Made by a program: the position numbers and the translations under genes. A model generated the notes under the pieces. The model saw nothing but the letters and a program-made list of their open reading frames with translations, was not told where the DNA came from and made no database searches. A stretch of 7,563 nucleotides of DNA from JAGPIS01 sp964635545 (lineage in GTDB: Bacteria; Bacteroidota; Bacteroidia; Bacteroidales; Marinilabiliaceae): NCBI GenBank assembly GCA_964635545.1, contig CAZWOA010000118.1, positions 1-7,563 on the forward strand, given 5' to 3'. Shown in pieces: positions 6,867 through 7,563 of the stretch. Within the stretch, counting starts at the first letter, position 1; every line of letters begins with the position of its first letter.

Positions 6867-7563
6867 ATGAAACACAAATATTTAACATGCTGTATTACAG
6901 TTGGTTGGCTACTACTTATGACCGCCTGTGGAGGCTCTAGTGATAAAGACCCTGTGGATCCTGATGACCCGGACACACCGGTGATTGATTTTCTTGACCC
7001 ATCGGCAATAAAGGTAGTTATGAATTCCACTAAAGATGCCAGCCTCATAGTGTTGCGCACCAACCTGCCATGGACAGCAAAATCGAATGCCGACTGGTTG
7101 AAACTTTCTGCCACATCGGGCAATAAATCAACCTCAATAATATTGGGAGCAGCGGAGAATAGCAGTTTCAAACGAACAGCCTCAGTTACTGTGAGGGCAG
7201 GAAATTTTACAAAAGAGATAAAAGTTGAGCAGAAGCCGGCGCCAAGTATAAAATTCAATATTAGAGGTGTTCCGTTCACGCTGCTTCCGGTAGAGGCCGA
7301 CACCTCGTTTTACATTACTGGAGGGGCATATTACGAAACTCGAAACGTATATTTAAGTTCATTCTATATATCGGAGACTGAGATAACCTGCGAACAATGG
7401 GCTGCGGTAACCGGTGTGCTTAGTGATTATAACTACAATAGTTTGCCATCTCACCCCGTAATGGAAAATTGGAATTCAATCAATAGCACATTTATTCAGC
7501 AGATAAACCGAATGGCAGCAAAACGGCACTACAATCAGCAAAACCGATGTAGCTGTAGTTACC
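6867..7563 (+). CDS. Lipoprotein with BACON and FGE-sulfatase-like domains (3' partial)
   Basis: The 232 visible codons start at ATG 6867, five bases after the stop of the large protease gene; the leader is A-rich with no Shine-Dalgarno. The N-terminus is a lipoprotein signal peptide with lipobox LMTAC, so Cys21 would be lipidated. The following GGSSDKDPVDPDDPD is acidic, resembling the export signals that send Bacteroidota lipoproteins to the cell surface. Residues about 46-123 are a BACON domain (LPWTAKSNADWLKL … SFKRTASVTVRAG … IKVEQKP). From about 129 the start of a formylglycine-generating-enzyme/sulfatase-modifying-type domain is seen (GVPFTLLPV … VYLSSFYISETEITCEQWAAVTG … SHPVMENW … FIQQINRMA). 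In Bacteroidota many such domains are structural (GldK/GldJ-like) rather than catalytic; the decisive C-terminal half is outside the window. The last 50 or so bases do not read as the expected continuation. The tight spacing implies one operon with the protease, and a role as its surface partner or anchor is inferred. Confidence 0.85.
   Translation, partial: MKHKYLTCCITVGWLLLMTACGGSSDKDPVDPDDPDTPVIDFLDPSAIKVVMNSTKDASLIVLRTNLPWTAKSNADWLKLSATSGNKSTSIILGAAENSSFKRTASVTVRAGNFTKEIKVEQKPAPSIKFNIRGVPFTLLPVEADTSFYITGGAYYETRNVYLSSFYISETEITCEQWAAVTGVLSDYNYNSLPSHPVMENWNSINSTFIQQINRMAAKRHYNQQNRCSCSY

Noticed and set aside
6836..7303. Minus-strand 155-codon frame opposite the lipoprotein gene
   Set aside because: The plus strand here encodes a lipobox, a BACON domain and the start of an FGE-like domain. 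The antisense product has no recognisable features.
6867..7563. C10 propeptide-like inhibitor next to the protease
   Set aside because: The visible domains are BACON and FGE-like, with no similarity I can see to a C10 propeptide or staphostatin-type inhibitor.

Overview
The window is a 7.6 kb scaffold piece with two 100-N gaps (1690-1789 and 4211-4310). It looks like a gut-type Bacteroidales. It is AT-rich, its leaders are A/T-rich with no Shine-Dalgarno sequence, and a possible TTTG...TAnnTTTG-type promoter is present. The protein families also fit: a C10 (streptopain-like) peptidase, LRR and Ig-like surface modules, and a BACON-domain lipoprotein. I cannot assign genus or species from this alone.

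Layout: a ROK-family transcriptional regulator lies on the minus strand (16-1239). A 256-bp divergent intergenic region follows, holding a perfect 16-bp palindrome and two weak promoter candidates. On the plus strand from 1496 there is a very large secreted protein. In order it carries a signal peptide, the start of a C10 propeptide, gap 1, the C10 cysteine-protease core (Cys and His present), an LRR N-cap, about 15 leucine-rich repeats, an Ig-like domain, and a second Ig-like domain cut by gap 2. After gap 2 the open frame continues with the other half of that Ig-like domain, a beta-rich domain, a zinc-metallopeptidase core (HEFLH plus downstream Glu) and a long uncharacterised C-terminus ending at 6861. 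The apparent stop at 4313-4315 and the apparent start at 4375 both come from the placeholder gap length, so I read 1496-6861 as one gene of more than 1,700 residues. Five bases after its stop, a lipoprotein gene starts at 6867 (BACON domain, then an FGE-sulfatase-like domain) and runs off the window.

How they may work together: the large protein and the lipoprotein look like a two-gene operon for an envelope or surface proteolytic system. One partner would carry two unrelated protease centres plus binding repeats, and the other would be membrane-anchored. The divergent ROK protein is the obvious candidate local regulator, with the palindrome as a possible operator. The most notable item is the predicted dual-protease (cysteine plus zinc) architecture, which depends on closing gap 2.
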